This document shows, piece by piece, positions 11,741-12,138 of a DNA stretch of 12,138 bases. The notes under the pieces were generated by a model. The model searched no databases. It was given only the letters and a program-made list of their open reading frames with translations, and was not told the DNA's origin. Position 1 is the stretch's first letter; the number at the start of each line of letters is the position of its first letter. The position numbers were made by a program, and so were the translations under genes. Source of the stretch: CAYTYX01 sp964442325 (GTDB lineage: Bacteria > Patescibacteriota > Saccharimonadia > Saccharimonadales > UBA10212); contig CAYTYX010000011.1 in NCBI GenBank assembly GCA_964442325.1, positions 1-12,138 on the forward strand, given 5' to 3'.

Positions 11741-12138
11741 TCACTGACCGATCGGTGAAGCCCACTCGACGCTCGTGCTCGGCCCGTAGCTGTTGTCCGT
11801 TTCCGAAGAAACGGCCGCTTGGACGCAGAGATACGGCGACGGCGGAGGCGGGACGAACGACGGGTCGACGGTTGGGTCCGGCACGTAGCCGCTAGACGGC
11901 ACGAGCGGGACCATGAACCGCAGAGGTAGCGACAGGCCTTGGCCCGGCATCAGCTTGACGATGTGCCAGCGGAACGAGAAGCCGATTGGGTCCGAGCTAA
12001 AGCTCTGGATGTTCGGATTCAGGTGCGGTGGCTTGCGCAGGAGCGCGAGTGACGGTGGCGGACCACTACTGAAGGGCGGGAGCCGTACGAGTAGTCCGAC
12101 GGACACGAGATCATCGTGACCGAGACGTCGTAGACCGG
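11741..12138 (-). CDS. C-terminal part of an unknown protein, 5' end outside the window
   Basis: A minus-strand frame open from the window edge to TGA 11741-11743, about 131 codons. The last 90 residues look protein-like and have strong G/C third-position bias: FRWHIVKLMPGQGLSLPLR, RFMVPLVP, a Pro-rich loop (FVPPPPSPYLC) and SETDNSYGPSTSVEW. The Trp-x(n)-PGQ-hydrophobic pattern recalls beta-sandwich domains of surface proteins. Upstream of about 12030 a different minus-strand frame (PVYDVSVTMISCPSDYSYGS, at the edge) has the better codon bias, so a frameshift or sequencing error may lie between about 12030 and 12080. The segment is much more G+C rich than the rest of the window. Function unknown; the plus-strand frames here look like shadows. 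Confidence 0.5.
   Translation of the reverse strand, partial: GLRRLGHDDLVSVGLLVRLPPFSSGPPPSLALLRKPPHLNPNIQSFSSDPIGFSFRWHIVKLMPGQGLSLPLRFMVPLVPSSGYVPDPTVDPSFVPPPPSPYLCVQAAVSSETDNSYGPSTSVEWASPIGQ

Noticed and set aside
11747..11756. Perfect palindrome ACCGATCGGT as an operator
   Set aside because: It lies inside the last codons of the minus-strand gene next to a terminator, and a 10-bp palindrome in G+C-rich DNA is weak evidence.
11695..12119. Plus-strand ORFs in the G+C-rich right end
   Set aside because: Arg/Gly/Ser-rich translations typical of shadows opposite a G+C-rich gene; the minus strand has better codon bias.
1..12138. CRISPR arrays, insertion sequences, retrons or prophage genes
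   Set aside because: No repeat-spacer pattern, transposase, integrase, reverse transcriptase or phage structural gene was seen on either strand.

Overview
Taxon. The window looks like a Patescibacteria/CPR genome, most plausibly a free-living Saccharibacteria-type bacterium. This is inference from gene content: a lone respiratory-type oxidase gene, a DoxX membrane protein, a D-lactate/glycolate-type FAD oxidase, a heliorhodopsin, small cupins, very tight packing and many genes with a -10 box directly before the start codon. TGA ends real genes, for example the FAD oxidase at 2008-2010. The code is therefore the standard bacterial one, not the UGA=Gly code of Gracilibacteria/Absconditabacteria.

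Layout. 1-1211 (-): N-terminal 403 residues of cytochrome bd oxidase subunit I, cut by the window edge. 1259-1738 (+): DoxX-like membrane protein. 1735-1989 (-): small unknown protein. 2008-3663 (-): GlcD/D-lactate dehydrogenase-type FAD oxidase. 3713-4273 (+): membrane-anchored sensor-like protein. 4419-5603 (+): DEAD-box RNA helicase, behind a leader of about 100 nt that can fold over its own ribosome binding site. 5604-6111 is a 500-bp non-coding stretch. It holds a cluster of DnaA-box-like sites and two apparent small-RNA genes, each with a -35/-10 promoter of 17-nt spacing and its own terminator, that share 10 nt of perfect complementarity. A third promoter there drives a decayed ORF (6112-6383). 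6380-6865 (-): unknown protein. 6960-7721 (+): heliorhodopsin. 7718-8086 (-): cupin.

Defence-type island. 8170-11285 is visibly more A+T rich than its flanks. It encodes an EcoRI-family adenine methyltransferase, a DUF262-HNH nuclease one base downstream, a GIY-YIG-like protein and a one-pass membrane protein. A second cupin (11272-11694) overlaps the end of the last gene, and a strong terminator follows. From 11741 to the window end the DNA is much more G+C rich and seems to hold the C-terminal part of a minus-strand gene, possibly with a frameshift.

How the parts may work together. The cytochrome bd, DoxX and FAD oxidase genes suggest a minimal substrate-to-oxygen electron route or an oxygen-scavenging set. 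The methyltransferase and DUF262-HNH nuclease look like a hybrid restriction-modification pair in which a GmrSD-type nuclease replaces the usual EcoRI-type endonuclease. The most novel parts are the paired small RNAs at 5733-5968 and the helicase leader switch. All functional statements rest on motif reading; no searches or folding programs were run.
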